DNA of 64,000 nucleotides from Lachnoclostridium phytofermentans ISDg (GTDB lineage Bacteria > Bacillota > Clostridia > Lachnospirales > Lachnospiraceae), in the NCBI RefSeq assembly GCF_000018685.1, contig NC_010001.1, positions 1,690,001 through 1,754,000 of the forward strand, written 5' to 3'. The notes under the pieces are model-generated. The model saw only the letters and a list, made by a program, of their open reading frames with translations. It made no database searches and had not been told where the DNA came from. Of the stretch, positions 8,743 through 18,031 are shown piece by piece; the first letter of the stretch is position 1, and every line of letters starts with the position of its first letter. Made by a program: the position numbers and the translations under genes.

Positions 8743-9083
8743 TTAAATGAAATTGGCTTATATCAGTATCTAAATGAAATAGGCTTATACCAGTATCTTT
8801 ATATCTACTCAAGACTTGTGGAGTCGGCAGCTACCCAAATGATAACACAAAACCCCGCAATCCTATAAAAAAGGACTGCGGGGTTTTGTGTTTGTTGATT
8901 AGTATAAATGTTATAAAATCTGTGTCTAAATTTACTTCTAAATTTAAGCTAAGTTGAAATAGGCGGGCGATTTTATTATATATTATGAAAAAATAATTAC
9001 CTGTGTGTTATATTCTTAGAAACAGCTCCTCATTAACAAAGTGAGAATATATCAGAGAAATATCAATTAAATTACAATCCCCC
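8743..9083. other. Intergenic region between convergent genes, with a tandem duplication
   Basis: Two copies of a 27-bp unit starting AAATGAAAT(T/A)GGCTTATA lie at about 8746-8799, directly after the DUF2812 stop codon. The terminator at 8845 follows. The rest (8894-9083) shows no gene or RNA. Confidence 0.55.
8845..8893. terminator. Bidirectional intrinsic terminator
   Basis: ACACAAAACCCCGCAATCCT pairs with AGGACTGCGGGGTTTTGTGT. The T-rich right arm serves the plus strand and the A-rich left arm gives a TTTTGTGTT tail on the minus strand, which suits the convergent genes. Confidence 0.85.
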
Positions 9084-12000
9084 CTATTCCACCGATTTTA
9101 ATGACTCTGCCATATTAATCCTGTTAATTTTTCTTATCAGTATCACATTAACAATTAAGGTCAGCCCTATGGTAACAATCAGTGCGTAAAGATAGCTGAT
9201 AGGAAATATTTGAATATTAAAGGATATTGATTCAATCTTAATTTGATCCATGACGAAACGGTGGAGTAAGATGCCTGCTGGAAGTCCGAACATGGTACTG
9301 ATAAGGGTTATCACTATATTTTCCCTGAAAACATAACTATAGGTTTCCTTCGGATAAAATCCTAGTACTTTAATTGTTGCAATCTCTCGGTTTCGTTCCG
9401 TGATGTTGATATTGCTCAAGTTATACATAACCACGAAGGATAGGGCACAGGCGCAGGCGATTACCAGCCAGACGATATAGTTAAGACTGTTCATCATATT
9501 TGTAACGCGGTTTTTGGTATCGGCGGTAACAACTACGCTGGAGGCTCCATGATCCTTCATGAGCTTGGCAGATATATTATAAATATCGGTAGAATCTGTA
9601 GTGGCAAAGGCAGTCTTATAAGCGCATTCCTCTCCAAAGACCTTCTCGTAGGTGGCTTCGCTCATGAACATATAGTTATGAGCATAATTTTTAAAGATAC
9701 CTCCGATGACAACTGTATAGGTTTTTATGTTATCTAGGGTTATGGTCATGGAATCACCGATTTTCAGATTTTCGGTTTCTGCAAGACGGTCATTTATGGC
9801 TACATAACCGTCTTCCGGGAAAGGAACTGTCTTGCCGTTAAGGCGAAGCCCGATAACATTTGTAATATCAGGGTCATCACTTGCTACGACATTTACCTTC
9901 TGGTTTCTACTTGTACCTGTGACTTCATAGGTATCAAAAGAGATAAAGACACATTCTGAGAGCATATCGGAGGTACTTTCTCTAAAGTCTGTCATTTCCT
10001 CTTTTGATTGAGCCTCTAAAAAGGAAATGGTGTAATCGAAGAGCATTATGGAACCAAACTGATCATCGGCTATTTTACTGATGGAATCATTTAAACCTAA
10101 GCCGGCTAGTAGTAGTGCTGTACAGCCTCCGGTGCCTAGTATCATCATAAATAAACGTTTTTTATAACGTAAGATATTACGGATGGATACCTTGTGTAGG
10201 AAGCTAAGAGCCTGCCATAATACCGGGATTCGTTCCAGAAAGATTCGTTTGCCCACTTTGGGAGACTTTGGTCTCATTAATTCTGCAGGCATCTGTGATA
10301 GTTCTGTTCGGCAAGCAGCATACGTTGCACCAACGGAACAAAGAAGGGAAACCATCAATGTAAGAAGGGCTAAACCGCCGTTGAATACATATTTAATCTC
10401 CGCAATATTATAAAGCATCTTGTAGGCCTGCCATATAGCATAAGGAAATAGTCTGATCCCGGCAAAATAACCTAGGATACAGCCAAGAACAGCTGCACTT
10501 CCAGAATAGGAGATGTATTTCCATGCGATGGAGCGGTTTGAATATCCTAAGGCTTTCAGGGTTCCTATCTGGGTACGGTGCTCATCCACCATTCTTGTCA
10601 TGGTAGTACTGCAGACTAGAGCGGCAACGAGAAAGAAGAAGATAGGGAATATCTTTGCAATACCTTCTACAACAGAGGAATCATTTTCAAAACTTGCATA
10701 GCTGATGTTTTTCGTTCTATCCAGCACATAGGTGGATGGTTTATCCAGTGAGGCTACCTCTGCTTTGGCATCGCTTATTTTATCCTTTGCCTCAGCCAGC
10801 TTTTTTTCTCCCTCCGTCAAAGCACTATCTGTATCTTCTTTACCATCCTTATATTTCTGTAAGGCTTCGGAATACGCTTTTTTAGCTTGGTCAAGTGCTA
10901 CTTTTCCGTCTGCTATCTGCTTTTTAGAGTTAACAAGAGTTTCTTTTGCAGTAGAAAGTTGAGTTTTAGCTAAAGTAAGTTCTTTTTCTGACTTCTTAAA
11001 TTCACTGTCCGCAGTTTTTTTAGAAGTATCCAGAGTATCCTGTGCTACCTTTATCTGTTTTAGGGTTTCACTTAATGTCTGATACTGATTTATTACACCC
11101 AAACCTTCTTCTACCTGTTTAAGCTGGTTAGCATAAGTCTGATAATCCGTACTGTTTGGGTCTGAAATCTGTGATAGAGCGGCTTTTAAGGAATCTTCCG
11201 ATTCTTTTAAAGTACTGTATTGATTAAGTACACCGCTTTTTTCAATCTCTTCCATGCCAGTAGTTACTTTAGAGCGGTTCGCTGTAATTTCCTGCTGTTT
11301 TTCGTTTAATGTATTTTGTATTTCACATTTTTTCGTATCGAAATCTTTCTTTGAGTTATTATAAGCGGTAAGGGAGGAGTTATATTCCTTTTCTTTAATC
11401 GCCAATGTACGCTCACTATCAGCTAATTTCTTTTCATTGCTGTTTATCTCAGTTTTGGCGTCTTCTAACCTCTTTTTTGAATCACTTAACGAATCTTTTG
11501 CTTCCTTTTTTTCGTCAAGGTATTCCGAAGATGATGCGTCATAATCACTTTGAGCCTCTGCTATTTTTTTGTTGGCTTCTGTTATGATATCCTGATAGCG
11601 TAAATCAGCGCGGTAATCAATGGCATCCTTTAAAGGTTGTTCCATAGCAGATACCGTATCCTCGTAATCTTTACTAAAGATCTGGCTTTGGTTATTGTCT
11701 AAAGTTACATAAATTTCACTATAATAATCAAATTGAAAACCGCCTTCTGGAATATATAAAAAGGCATTGATGGAACCGCCGGCTAGTTTTGTGGTACCGC
11801 GGTCACTGAGGTACATATAGTTCACAGAGTTGCATAAGCCAACGATGGTATAATCCTGATAGATAAAACCATTTTTAACATCTTCTTCATTTTTGGCAGA
11901 TACGGTGATTGTTTTTCCAAGGTCATCTTCTTTAAAATAAATAGAATCTACAACACACTCATTATCAGCTTCAGGAAGCCTGCCTTTTACTAGGGTTATC

Positions 12001-12356
12001 TGATTTAAATCATCTGTTATGGAGTGGGCTTTTAATACAACATCGTCTTTATCATTAAAATCTGTAATAAAATCCACATTGACTGCACCCGCTGCTACAT
12101 TAACCCCCTCAAGATTGCTGATATAATGGATGTCCTCAGCGGTAAAACCCAGAGTTGAGAGTAGCCGGTAATCATACATATTGGATTCTTTAACATAAGT
12201 TTCACCCGTATGAAGCATCGCTTGTTTGGTTATCTTAAGCCCAGAAAAAAATCCCACTCCAAGAGCGATAATGACCAGAAGAGCAATATAACGACCCAAG
12301 GTGTGCCGTATTTCCCGGCGGTTGTTTTTGTTCCATGCTGAATTTTTCATTACCAT
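9084..12356 (-). CDS. ABC transporter permease, FtsX family with large extracytoplasmic coiled coil
   Basis: 1090 aa. One N-terminal membrane segment (about 22-42) is followed by a MacB-PCD-like extracytoplasmic domain, a roughly 280-residue Lys/Glu-rich coiled coil (about 260-540), then the first FtsX domain with three segments (from FFFLVAALVCSTTMTRMVDE), a second extracytoplasmic domain, and the second FtsX domain (from VIACACALSFVVMYNLSNINITERNREIATIKVLGF). Both FtsX domains keep the REIxTxKxLG-type coupling motif. It overlaps the ATPase gene by 7 bp and pairs with it. Such exporters move peptides, lipids or antibiotics or act mechanically on wall enzymes; substrate unknown. Confidence 0.85.
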   Translation of the reverse strand: MVMKNSAWNKNNRREIRHTLGRYIALLVIIALGVGFFSGLKITKQAMLHTGETYVKESNMYDYRLLSTLGFTAEDIHYISNLEGVNVAAGAVNVDFITDFNDKDDVVLKAHSITDDLNQITLVKGRLPEADNECVVDSIYFKEDDLGKTITVSAKNEEDVKNGFIYQDYTIVGLCNSVNYMYLSDRGTTKLAGGSINAFLYIPEGGFQFDYYSEIYVTLDNNQSQIFSKDYEDTVSAMEQPLKDAIDYRADLRYQDIITEANKKIAEAQSDYDASSSEYLDEKKEAKDSLSDSKKRLEDAKTEINSNEKKLADSERTLAIKEKEYNSSLTAYNNSKKDFDTKKCEIQNTLNEKQQEITANRSKVTTGMEEIEKSGVLNQYSTLKESEDSLKAALSQISDPNSTDYQTYANQLKQVEEGLGVINQYQTLSETLKQIKVAQDTLDTSKKTADSEFKKSEKELTLAKTQLSTAKETLVNSKKQIADGKVALDQAKKAYSEALQKYKDGKEDTDSALTEGEKKLAEAKDKISDAKAEVASLDKPSTYVLDRTKNISYASFENDSSVVEGIAKIFPIFFFLVAALVCSTTMTRMVDEHRTQIGTLKALGYSNRSIAWKYISYSGSAAVLGCILGYFAGIRLFPYAIWQAYKMLYNIAEIKYVFNGGLALLTLMVSLLCSVGATYAACRTELSQMPAELMRPKSPKVGKRIFLERIPVLWQALSFLHKVSIRNILRYKKRLFMMILGTGGCTALLLAGLGLNDSISKIADDQFGSIMLFDYTISFLEAQSKEEMTDFRESTSDMLSECVFISFDTYEVTGTSRNQKVNVVASDDPDITNVIGLRLNGKTVPFPEDGYVAINDRLAETENLKIGDSMTITLDNIKTYTVVIGGIFKNYAHNYMFMSEATYEKVFGEECAYKTAFATTDSTDIYNISAKLMKDHGASSVVVTADTKNRVTNMMNSLNYIVWLVIACACALSFVVMYNLSNINITERNREIATIKVLGFYPKETYSYVFRENIVITLISTMFGLPAGILLHRFVMDQIKIESISFNIQIFPISYLYALIVTIGLTLIVNVILIRKINRINMAESLKSVE

Positions 12357-13054
12357 TCAATCTCCCCTACAGGTATTACATTTTCATTTTTACGGACTGA
12401 TGAGACCGTACCATTCTTAATATGAATTACCCGGTCAGCCATAGCTGTTAATGCGGAGTTATGAGTAATTATAATAACGGTCATTCCGTTTTTGCGACTC
12501 TGATCCTGTAATAATTGCAAAATTTGTTTACCCGTATTATAATCCAGTGCACCAGTAGGCTCATCACATAATAAAAGTTTTGGGTTCTTTGCTAGGGCGC
12601 GGGCAATGGAAACACGCTGCTGTTCTCCACCCGATAACTGGGAAGGAAAGTTATTGAGACGCTCTGAAAGACCTACACTAGTAAGAATCTCTGCAGCAGG
12701 AATTGGATTCTTAATCATCTGGGAAGCTATCTCAACGTTTTCAAGAGCGGTCAGATTTGGTATCAGATTATAGAACTGGAATACGAAACCAATATCTTCT
12801 CTTCGGTAACTTATAAGACCTCGTTTGCTCAGGGATGAAATCTCTGTTTCACCAAGAAACACTTTACCGGTGGTAAGGGTATCCATCCCACCCAGAATGT
12901 TCAGTAGAGTAGTCTTACCTGCACCTGACTGGCCTACAATAATACATATTTCTCCTTTATCTACTTCAAAGCTAGTATCATGCAGAGCGTTAACCTTAAC
13001 ATCCCCTGAGTGATACGTTTTTCCGACATTTTCAAATCGTACAAAAGAATTCAT
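12350..13054 (-). CDS. ABC transporter ATP-binding protein (MacB/LolD type)
   Basis: 234 aa with Walker A GQSGAGKTTLL (about 38-48), Q-loop FVFQFYNLIPNLTALENVE, signature LSGGEQQRVSIARAL, Walker B LLLCDEPTGALD and switch IITHNS. The DEPTGALD form and the NLIPNLT Q-loop are typical of ATPases that drive FtsX-type permeases. It precedes its permease with a 7-bp overlap, so translation is probably coupled. Read divergently from the TetR-family gene at 13262, the likely regulator. Upstream AGGAGGTAGC is the ribosome site. Confidence 0.92.
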   Translation of the reverse strand: MNSFVRFENVGKTYHSGDVKVNALHDTSFEVDKGEICIIVGQSGAGKTTLLNILGGMDTLTTGKVFLGETEISSLSKRGLISYRREDIGFVFQFYNLIPNLTALENVEIASQMIKNPIPAAEILTSVGLSERLNNFPSQLSGGEQQRVSIARALAKNPKLLLCDEPTGALDYNTGKQILQLLQDQSRKNGMTVIIITHNSALTAMADRVIHIKNGTVSSVRKNENVIPVGEIEW

Positions 13055-13261
13055 GCTACCTCCTAAATCCAGGATAAATGTTTGACAACAAGTATAAGTT
13101 GATGGTCACTATTTATCCTACTAAAGTTAGACAAGTGTTGAAAAATAAACTGCAATTTAGTATAATATAGGAAGTGAAAGAAATCAATGAACAGTATAAA
13201 ACGGGATGTGTATTTTTCAACATAAATGAAAAATCTATTGAAAATATAAGGTAAAATATCT
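13055..13261. promoter_or_regulatory. Divergent promoter region between the ABC operon and tetR gene
   Basis: 207 bp. On the plus strand TATAAT occurs at about 13160-13165 and could serve as the -10 of the tetR promoter; no clear dyad operator was found by eye. The divergent layout is the standard setting for a TetR-type repressor acting on both units. Confidence 0.4.
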
Positions 13262-13882
13262 ATGAATAAAAGTGGAAATGATAACAGAAGTGTTCGGAAT
13301 ACCAAGAAAAAATTATTAACTGGATTATTAAGCCTCATGCATCAGAAAGCAATATCTGGTATAACAGTACGTGAGTTAACGGAGCTTGTGGATGTTAACC
13401 GAGGAACTTTTTATTTTCATTATGCAGATATATATGACATGATCAGTAAGGTGCAGGAGGAATTCTTTCAAAAATTCAATGAAATCATTGACCAGATGAT
13501 AATACAAACGCCGGTAAAGTGTAACCCTCCTGAAGTTCTTGTAAGTATTTTTTCTATCTGTGCCGAAAACCGGGAATTTTGCGAGATTATGCTGGGACCC
13601 AACGGGGATGCTGCTTTTTTAGACCGTATTACGAATATTGTGGATGAGAAAATCTCAGACTTATGGAAAAGCGTAGGAGCACATATGACTCCGGAGGAGT
13701 ATGAATACTTTAATGCCTTTCTTATCAACGGCTATATCGGATTTCTTCAAAAGTGGTTGATAACCGGTTGTAAGCAGTCACCAGAGGAAATGGCAGTATT
13801 TGCAGCTAATGTTCTTATTCCGACCATAAAGAACTCCCTTGAATTCAGTGGATTAATGAAGAATTACAATCATTTGAATTAA
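13262..13882 (+). CDS. TetR/AcrR-family transcriptional regulator
   Basis: 206 aa. The N-terminal HTH reads KKLLTGLLSLMHQKAISGITVRELTELVDVNRGTFYFHYADIYDMISK, with the NRGTFYFHY recognition segment typical of the family. The C-terminal part (about 70-200) is a helical ligand domain with TetR_C_8-like features (FCEIMLGPNGDAAFL, FLINGYIGFLQKW). Divergent from the FtsX-type exporter, which it probably represses; the ligand would then be the exporter's inducer. The ribosome site is weak (AAGGTAA), consistent with low expression. Confidence 0.85.
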   Translation: MNKSGNDNRSVRNTKKKLLTGLLSLMHQKAISGITVRELTELVDVNRGTFYFHYADIYDMISKVQEEFFQKFNEIIDQMIIQTPVKCNPPEVLVSIFSICAENREFCEIMLGPNGDAAFLDRITNIVDEKISDLWKSVGAHMTPEEYEYFNAFLINGYIGFLQKWLITGCKQSPEEMAVFAANVLIPTIKNSLEFSGLMKNYNHLN

Positions 13883-13958
13883 AGGACAGATAGATTTATA
13901 TTTTGGAGTAATTTGAAGCAGCTACCATTATTGGTTTTGTAAAAAATAGGTACTGCAT

Positions 13959-14066
13959 TTATTGGAAGCAATGGGTCTTGAAGCGATTGAGACATGTTCG
14001 GGTGCAATGCCTGGAAATGAATTGTTTAAGGTGACAGTATATTGTATGCAGCAGAAAAACCGCTAA
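13959..14066 (+). pseudogene. Short coding remnant, possibly a methyltransferase C-terminus
   Basis: The frame 13959-14066 reads LLEAMGLEAIETCSGAMPGN then ELFKVTVYCMQQKNR and stop, which looks like the last strand pair of a class I SAM methyltransferase. It has no start codon or body upstream, so it is at best a decayed fragment. Family assignment is a guess from the pattern. Confidence 0.3.
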
Positions 14067-14109
14067 GAAGGATTATCGCTCTCATACGTTTAAAGCTAAA
14101 CAGTTGAGA

Positions 14110-14163
14110 GCGATTGGTAGAACGATTGGTAGAACGATTGGTAGAGCGGTTGATAGAACGATT
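14110..14163. repeat. 12-bp tandem repeat, about 4 copies
   Basis: Unit ACGATTGGTAGA with variants (GCGATTGGTAGA, GCGGTTGATAGA), followed by a partial ACGATT. It is intergenic, 40 bp before the next start codon. Confidence 0.8.
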
Positions 14164-14205
14164 ATGTAAAAAGTACTTGAAAGAATATATAAAGGAGAAG
14201 ATGCA

Positions 14206-14727
14206 ATGAGTGGGAAAATTATTATGAACTTAGCCATCAGCATTGACGGATATATTGCTGATGAAAACGGCGGCTATGATTGGATCGTGGGACAAGGCGA
14301 TACCTCTATTGATACAGCCGAAAAAAGTGATTTTATGGAGTTTCTTGCGGGCGTTGATATCGTTGTTATGGGTAAAAAATGCTATGATCAGGGTTTTGCT
14401 AAAGAATATCCAACAAAAACGGTATATGTAGCTACAAATGAAGTAAAAGATGATGAGGGCAATATCCATTTTATTAGTGGCGATATTGTAAGCAAATTTC
14501 AAAATGAAAAAAACAGCGGGAAAAATATATATCTGTTTGGGGGTGGTGGCTTGATAGATCACTTTGTCAAGGCTAATGCTATTGACGAATATATTGTGGG
14601 AATCATTCCAACGATACTTGGGAAAGGCCGTCCACTATTTTTAGGAAACAATCCAACAATACAGCTTCATCTTGATAAATACACCGTTAGCGATGGAGTT
14701 ACTGTGTTACATTACTCAAGACGATAA
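14206..14727 (+). CDS. Dihydrofolate reductase-like protein (RibD C-terminal family)
   Basis: 173 aa single-domain member of the RibD_C/YyaP group: MNLAISIDGYIADENGGYDW at the N-terminus, VDIVVMGKKCYDQG in the NADPH-fold core and IYLFGGGGLIDHFVKANAIDEYIVGIIPTILGKGRPLF near the end. The family uses NADPH to reduce pteridine- or ribitylamine-like compounds; physiological substrates of these stand-alone copies are mostly unknown. The ATG follows AAAGGAGAAG. It is monocistronic. Confidence 0.8.
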   Translation: MSGKIIMNLAISIDGYIADENGGYDWIVGQGDTSIDTAEKSDFMEFLAGVDIVVMGKKCYDQGFAKEYPTKTVYVATNEVKDDEGNIHFISGDIVSKFQNEKNSGKNIYLFGGGGLIDHFVKANAIDEYIVGIIPTILGKGRPLFLGNNPTIQLHLDKYTVSDGVTVLHYSRR

Positions 14728-14794
14728 AAGAAAAGTGGCTTAATGGAGTAAAAATTTGAAGAACATCACAATAAGGCAAAAGGGTCTGAAATAT

Positions 14795-16663
14795 TCAAAA
14801 TTTTCGGTCATAGAGGAGAGCTGCATTTAATACTACAAGAACAGATCCAACATTATGAACCAAAGCTCCTGAAATAGGGTTTAACAAACCTAAAACAGAC
14901 AGAACAATCGCAATAGCATTGATACACATAGAAGCAGTTATATTACCCTTTATTGTACGGATTGTGGAAGTGGAAAGTCTTTTTATGTATGGGATTTTGG
15001 CAATATCATCGCCCATTATTGCAATATCAGCTGCTTCTATTGCAATATCACTTCCAATGCTTCCCATGGCAATACTGACATTAGCCATTTTTAACGCCGG
15101 AGCATCATTTATTCCATCTCCTACCATGCAGACAATTTTGTTTTCTTGTTTTTGGAGTTTTTCTATGCTTTCAACTTTCTCGGTAGGAAGAAGCTCTGAA
15201 TAGATGTTTGTAATACCTATCTGAGCTGCTACATACTCGGCTGTAAGCTGATTGTCTCCAGTTAGTAAAACCACATCGGTATTCATGGAATGAAGTTTGT
15301 CTATCACATCTTTCGCAGTTTCCTTGATTGTATCTGACAGTGCGATGATACCAATGACGGTATGTTCTTCTGCTAAGATGAGGGAAGCTTTGCCTTGATT
15401 TCTTAAGCAATCAAGTTTCTCTAAGATGTGATTTTCAATGGATATTTTATGATCTGAAAGGAATGTTGTGTTCCCACAGTAAATCATTTTTCCTGATGAA
15501 AGCCCCATTACGCCTTGTCCTGGAATCATCATAAAGTCAGATATTTCAGTAAGTAAAAGATTTTGACTTTTTGCAAATTTTACAATTGCTTTTCCAAGAG
15601 GATGTTCAGAGTAAGATTCTATGGAAGCTCCTTTTAAAAGTACTGAACTTTCAGTCTCAGAATCAATGAAAGGTATAATGTCAGAAACTTGTAAATTGCC
15701 ATAGGTGAGTGTTCCGGTTTTGTCAAATGTTATACAATTGACCATTCCCATACGTTCCAGTGCCTCACCGGATTTTATTAAGACACCGTGTTTTGTTGCC
15801 TGACCAATGGCAGCCATAATGGAGGTTGGTGTGGCAAGCGCCAGTGCACATGGACAGAATACAACAAGGACAGTTACAGTTCTTACAATATCTTTTGTGA
15901 TGATATATGCAACGATCGCAATAAGAAGAGCGATGGGAACAAGCCAGGTAGCCCATTTATCAACAATTTTCTGCATGGGAGCTTTTTTGTTCTCTGCTTC
16001 TTTGACAAGTAAAATCATTTTTTGCAAGGACGAATCTTTTCCAACTTGGACAGCTTTTATATCAATGGTTCCAAAACAGTTCATTGTTCCACAGAAAACA
16101 GTATCATTTGTAGATTTATCAACAGGAAGGGATTCACCGGTAATGACAGATTGATCGACAGAGCTATTCCCATTCATGATGATTCCATCAATAGGAATTG
16201 CCTCCCCAGGTAAGATGCGAAGCAAATCATTTATCTGTATTTGTTCAGTAGGTATCATTTCTTCATAGTACCCGTTCCCATTTGTAATCAGCTTTCTGCC
16301 TTGTGTTGGGATGAGTGACACAAGGTTACCGATTCCCTTTTTTGCTCTGGCTACGGTCATATCCTCAAGTATAGCTCCGATGGCCATGATAAATGCAACT
16401 TCACCAGCAGCAAATAACTCACCAATGAAAATGGAAGCAATCATGGCAATAGAAATCAAAAGGGCAGAGGAAATCCATTTTTGGAATATGAGCCTTGTGA
16501 AAGCGAGATATAATAACGGTAAACCCGAAATGAAAACCGTAATCCATGCAGGGTCAATTGGAAGTTTTTTATTGGTGATCATCAGAATGAAAGAAATAAT
16601 TAGAAATATGCCAGAGAAAACAGTTAATTTGGTTCCTGCTAAAAAGTTAGTGAATTTTTTCAT
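14795..16663 (-). CDS. Heavy-metal translocating P1B-type ATPase
   Basis: 622 aa from the ATG at 16663, chosen because GCGAGGAA lies 8 nt upstream; a start 13 codons earlier lacks a ribosome site. Motifs: actuator TGES, transmembrane metal site CPCALALATP, phosphorylation DKTGTLT (Asp about 313), SEHPLGKAI (the HP locus), and GDGINDAPAL. The final segment ends HNVGSVLVVLNAALL. There is no N-terminal HMA domain and no Cys- or His-rich tail. CPC is compatible with export of Cu, Zn, Cd or Mn-type metals; I cannot choose. Divergent from a TetR-family gene that may regulate it. Confidence 0.88.
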   Translation of the reverse strand: MKKFTNFLAGTKLTVFSGIFLIISFILMITNKKLPIDPAWITVFISGLPLLYLAFTRLIFQKWISSALLISIAMIASIFIGELFAAGEVAFIMAIGAILEDMTVARAKKGIGNLVSLIPTQGRKLITNGNGYYEEMIPTEQIQINDLLRILPGEAIPIDGIIMNGNSSVDQSVITGESLPVDKSTNDTVFCGTMNCFGTIDIKAVQVGKDSSLQKMILLVKEAENKKAPMQKIVDKWATWLVPIALLIAIVAYIITKDIVRTVTVLVVFCPCALALATPTSIMAAIGQATKHGVLIKSGEALERMGMVNCITFDKTGTLTYGNLQVSDIIPFIDSETESSVLLKGASIESYSEHPLGKAIVKFAKSQNLLLTEISDFMMIPGQGVMGLSSGKMIYCGNTTFLSDHKISIENHILEKLDCLRNQGKASLILAEEHTVIGIIALSDTIKETAKDVIDKLHSMNTDVVLLTGDNQLTAEYVAAQIGITNIYSELLPTEKVESIEKLQKQENKIVCMVGDGINDAPALKMANVSIAMGSIGSDIAIEAADIAIMGDDIAKIPYIKRLSTSTIRTIKGNITASMCINAIAIVLSVLGLLNPISGALVHNVGSVLVVLNAALLYDRKF

Positions 16664-16828
16664 TTTGTTATTCCTCGCTATTCTTACTATAATATAGTAC
16701 ACTTTATTTGATAACTAACATTCTGTTCTACTATTATTATATTTTACCGTATTGTATTATCAACAATCAAAAATGGTAGATTGTAAGTTATGAAACAAAT
16801 TATTGTTTTTGTACGGAAAGGAACTGGT

Positions 16829-17374
16829 ATGGATAGAAGGATACAGAAAACAAGAGATTCGATATTTACGGCATTTAGCAGATTACTTTCAATGAAAAAA
16901 TATTCACAGATAACGGTTCAGGATATTATAGATGAGGCCAATATTGGGAGAAGCACATTTTATGCCCATTTTGAGACAAAAGATCAATTGTTGGATGAAT
17001 TGTGTCGGGATATTTTTGATCATATTTTTGCTAAAGATTTATCTTCAGAACAGCATCATGATTTTTCGGGGAACAAGGACTTTGAAGCGAAGATTACTCA
17101 TATTTTATATCATTTGAAAGAAAGTAAGCATGACATGAAGTCAATTCTAACTTATGAAAGTGCTGATATCTTTTGGAGTTATTTTAAGAGGTATTTTGAA
17201 AAGCTATTTGCAGACTTTATAGATAGTGAAAGATATCATAATGTACCAGAGGAGTTTCTGTTGAACCATATGGCGGGCAGCTTTGTTGAGCTGGTAAAGT
17301 GGTGGATGAAAAAAGATATGAAGCCAGAACCAGAAGTTGTAGCATCCTATTTCATAGAAGTAATAAAGAAGTGA
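16829..17374 (+). CDS. TetR-family transcriptional regulator
   Basis: 181 aa from ATG 16829, behind GGAAAGGAA; a longer frame opens at 16790 without a ribosome site. The HTH reads RIQKTRDSIFTAFSRLLSMKK then ITVQDIIDEANIGRSTFYAHFETKDQLL, a textbook TetR recognition helix. The C-terminal part (FLLNHMAGSFVELVKWWMKKDMKPEPE) matches the TetR_C_33/YxaF-like group. Divergent from the metal ATPase gene, hence its probable regulator. The stop codon lies inside an 11-bp tandem repeat. Confidence 0.85.
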   Translation: MDRRIQKTRDSIFTAFSRLLSMKKYSQITVQDIIDEANIGRSTFYAHFETKDQLLDELCRDIFDHIFAKDLSSEQHHDFSGNKDFEAKITHILYHLKESKHDMKSILTYESADIFWSYFKRYFEKLFADFIDSERYHNVPEEFLLNHMAGSFVELVKWWMKKDMKPEPEVVASYFIEVIKK

Positions 17375-17439
17375 AAAAGAAGTGAAAAAGAAGTGAAAAA
17401 GAAGTGAAAAAGAAGTGAAAAAGAAGTGAAAAAGAAGTC
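17368..17439. repeat. 11-bp tandem repeat, 6 copies, over the tetR stop codon
   Basis: Unit GTGAAAAAGAA begins at 17371, 17382, 17393, 17404, 17415 and 17426 with no substitutions. The first copy supplies the tetR stop codon TGA. Perfect copies indicate recent replication slippage. Confidence 0.95.
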
Positions 17440-17557
17440 ATGAAAAGGAATCTATGAAAAAGAAGTAATTCTGTTAAAGAAGAGAAAATATAAGTTAATA
17501 GTAAAATAACCTAGCCGAACGATAGCATTCGTATGAATTGGTTGTGTTTTGGAATTC

Positions 17558-17588
17558 AAAGATTCTGTCCTATGCAGAATCTTTTTTT
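17558..17588 (+). terminator. Intrinsic terminator
   Basis: AAAGATTCTG, loop TCCTATG, CAGAATCTTT, with a run of seven T overlapping the stem end. Confidence 0.9.
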
Positions 17589-17643
17589 GATGAAATGGAG
17601 AGATTATTCAAACTTTTGGAAGAGATGACGAGATTTGTTATCA

Positions 17644-17672
17644 TTGACATATAAAAGTTATAATGATACTAT
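17644..17672 (+). promoter_or_regulatory. Promoter of the cobalamin biosynthesis operon
   Basis: TTGACA (17644-17649), 17-bp spacer, TACTAT (17667-17672). The transcript would start near 17680, just before the riboswitch. A TATAAT at 17659 is too close to the -35 to be its partner. Confidence 0.6.
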
Positions 17673-17693
17673 TTTAAAATAACAATTTAGATC

Positions 17694-17876
17694 TTTAAGG
17701 TGCTTGGTGTCATGCCGTTAGGTATTGAAGTCCAAGATAATAGGGAAATGGGTGAAAATCCCATACGGTCTCGCCGCTGTGAAGGAAGAATCATATCTTG
17801 AATATCACTGTGTAAAATTACATGGGAAGATGAGATATGGTGTTGACGCCTGAGTCAGAAGACCTGCCTTAAGATA
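17694..17876 (+). ncRNA. Cobalamin (AdoCbl-class) riboswitch controlling the hem-cbi operon
   Basis: The aptamer core is visible: GGTGCTTGGTGTC at the start, AGGGAAATGGGTGAAAATCCCA, then the B12-box-like GCCGCTGTGA, and the closing GCCTGAGTCAGAAGACCTGCC. It is followed by a terminator at 17950, so high cobalamin should stop transcription before hemA. Confidence 0.92.
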
Positions 17877-17949
17877 GTTTTTACACTTATTTACGAATGA
17901 TGATTAGGTGTAATTGGGATAGCACCATGGGGAAGCTATCTCCTTTTAC

Positions 17950-17982
17950 GCCTTTTACAATTTATGTAAAAGGCTTTTTTTT
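17950..17982 (+). terminator. Riboswitch-controlled terminator
   Basis: GCCTTTTACA (17950-17959), loop, TGTAAAAGGC (17965-17974), then eight T. It stands 50 bp before hemA and is the likely expression platform of the riboswitch. Confidence 0.88.
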
Positions 17983-18031
17983 GTTTGCACAGTATTGTCG
18001 AACTATTATTTAAATATTTGGAGGAAGTAAA

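Larger units (their letters stand above)
13883..14205. other. Intergenic region with a gene remnant and 12-bp repeats
   Basis: Contains the short remnant at 13959 and the repeat at 14110. No promoter of clear quality; GGAGAAG precedes the ATG at 14206. Confidence 0.5.

Noticed and set aside
10183..11587. Plus-strand open frames inside the FtsX permease gene
   Set aside because: Antisense shadows of the coiled-coil and FtsX coding region.
15171..16213. Several open frames of 60-115 aa on both strands inside the P-type ATPase gene
   Set aside because: They overlap an intact, motif-complete gene and have no ribosome sites or recognisable products.
17644..17664. TTGACA with TATAAT at 17659 as a promoter
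   Set aside because: The spacer would be only 9 bp; the TACTAT box at 17667 has the correct 17-bp spacing.
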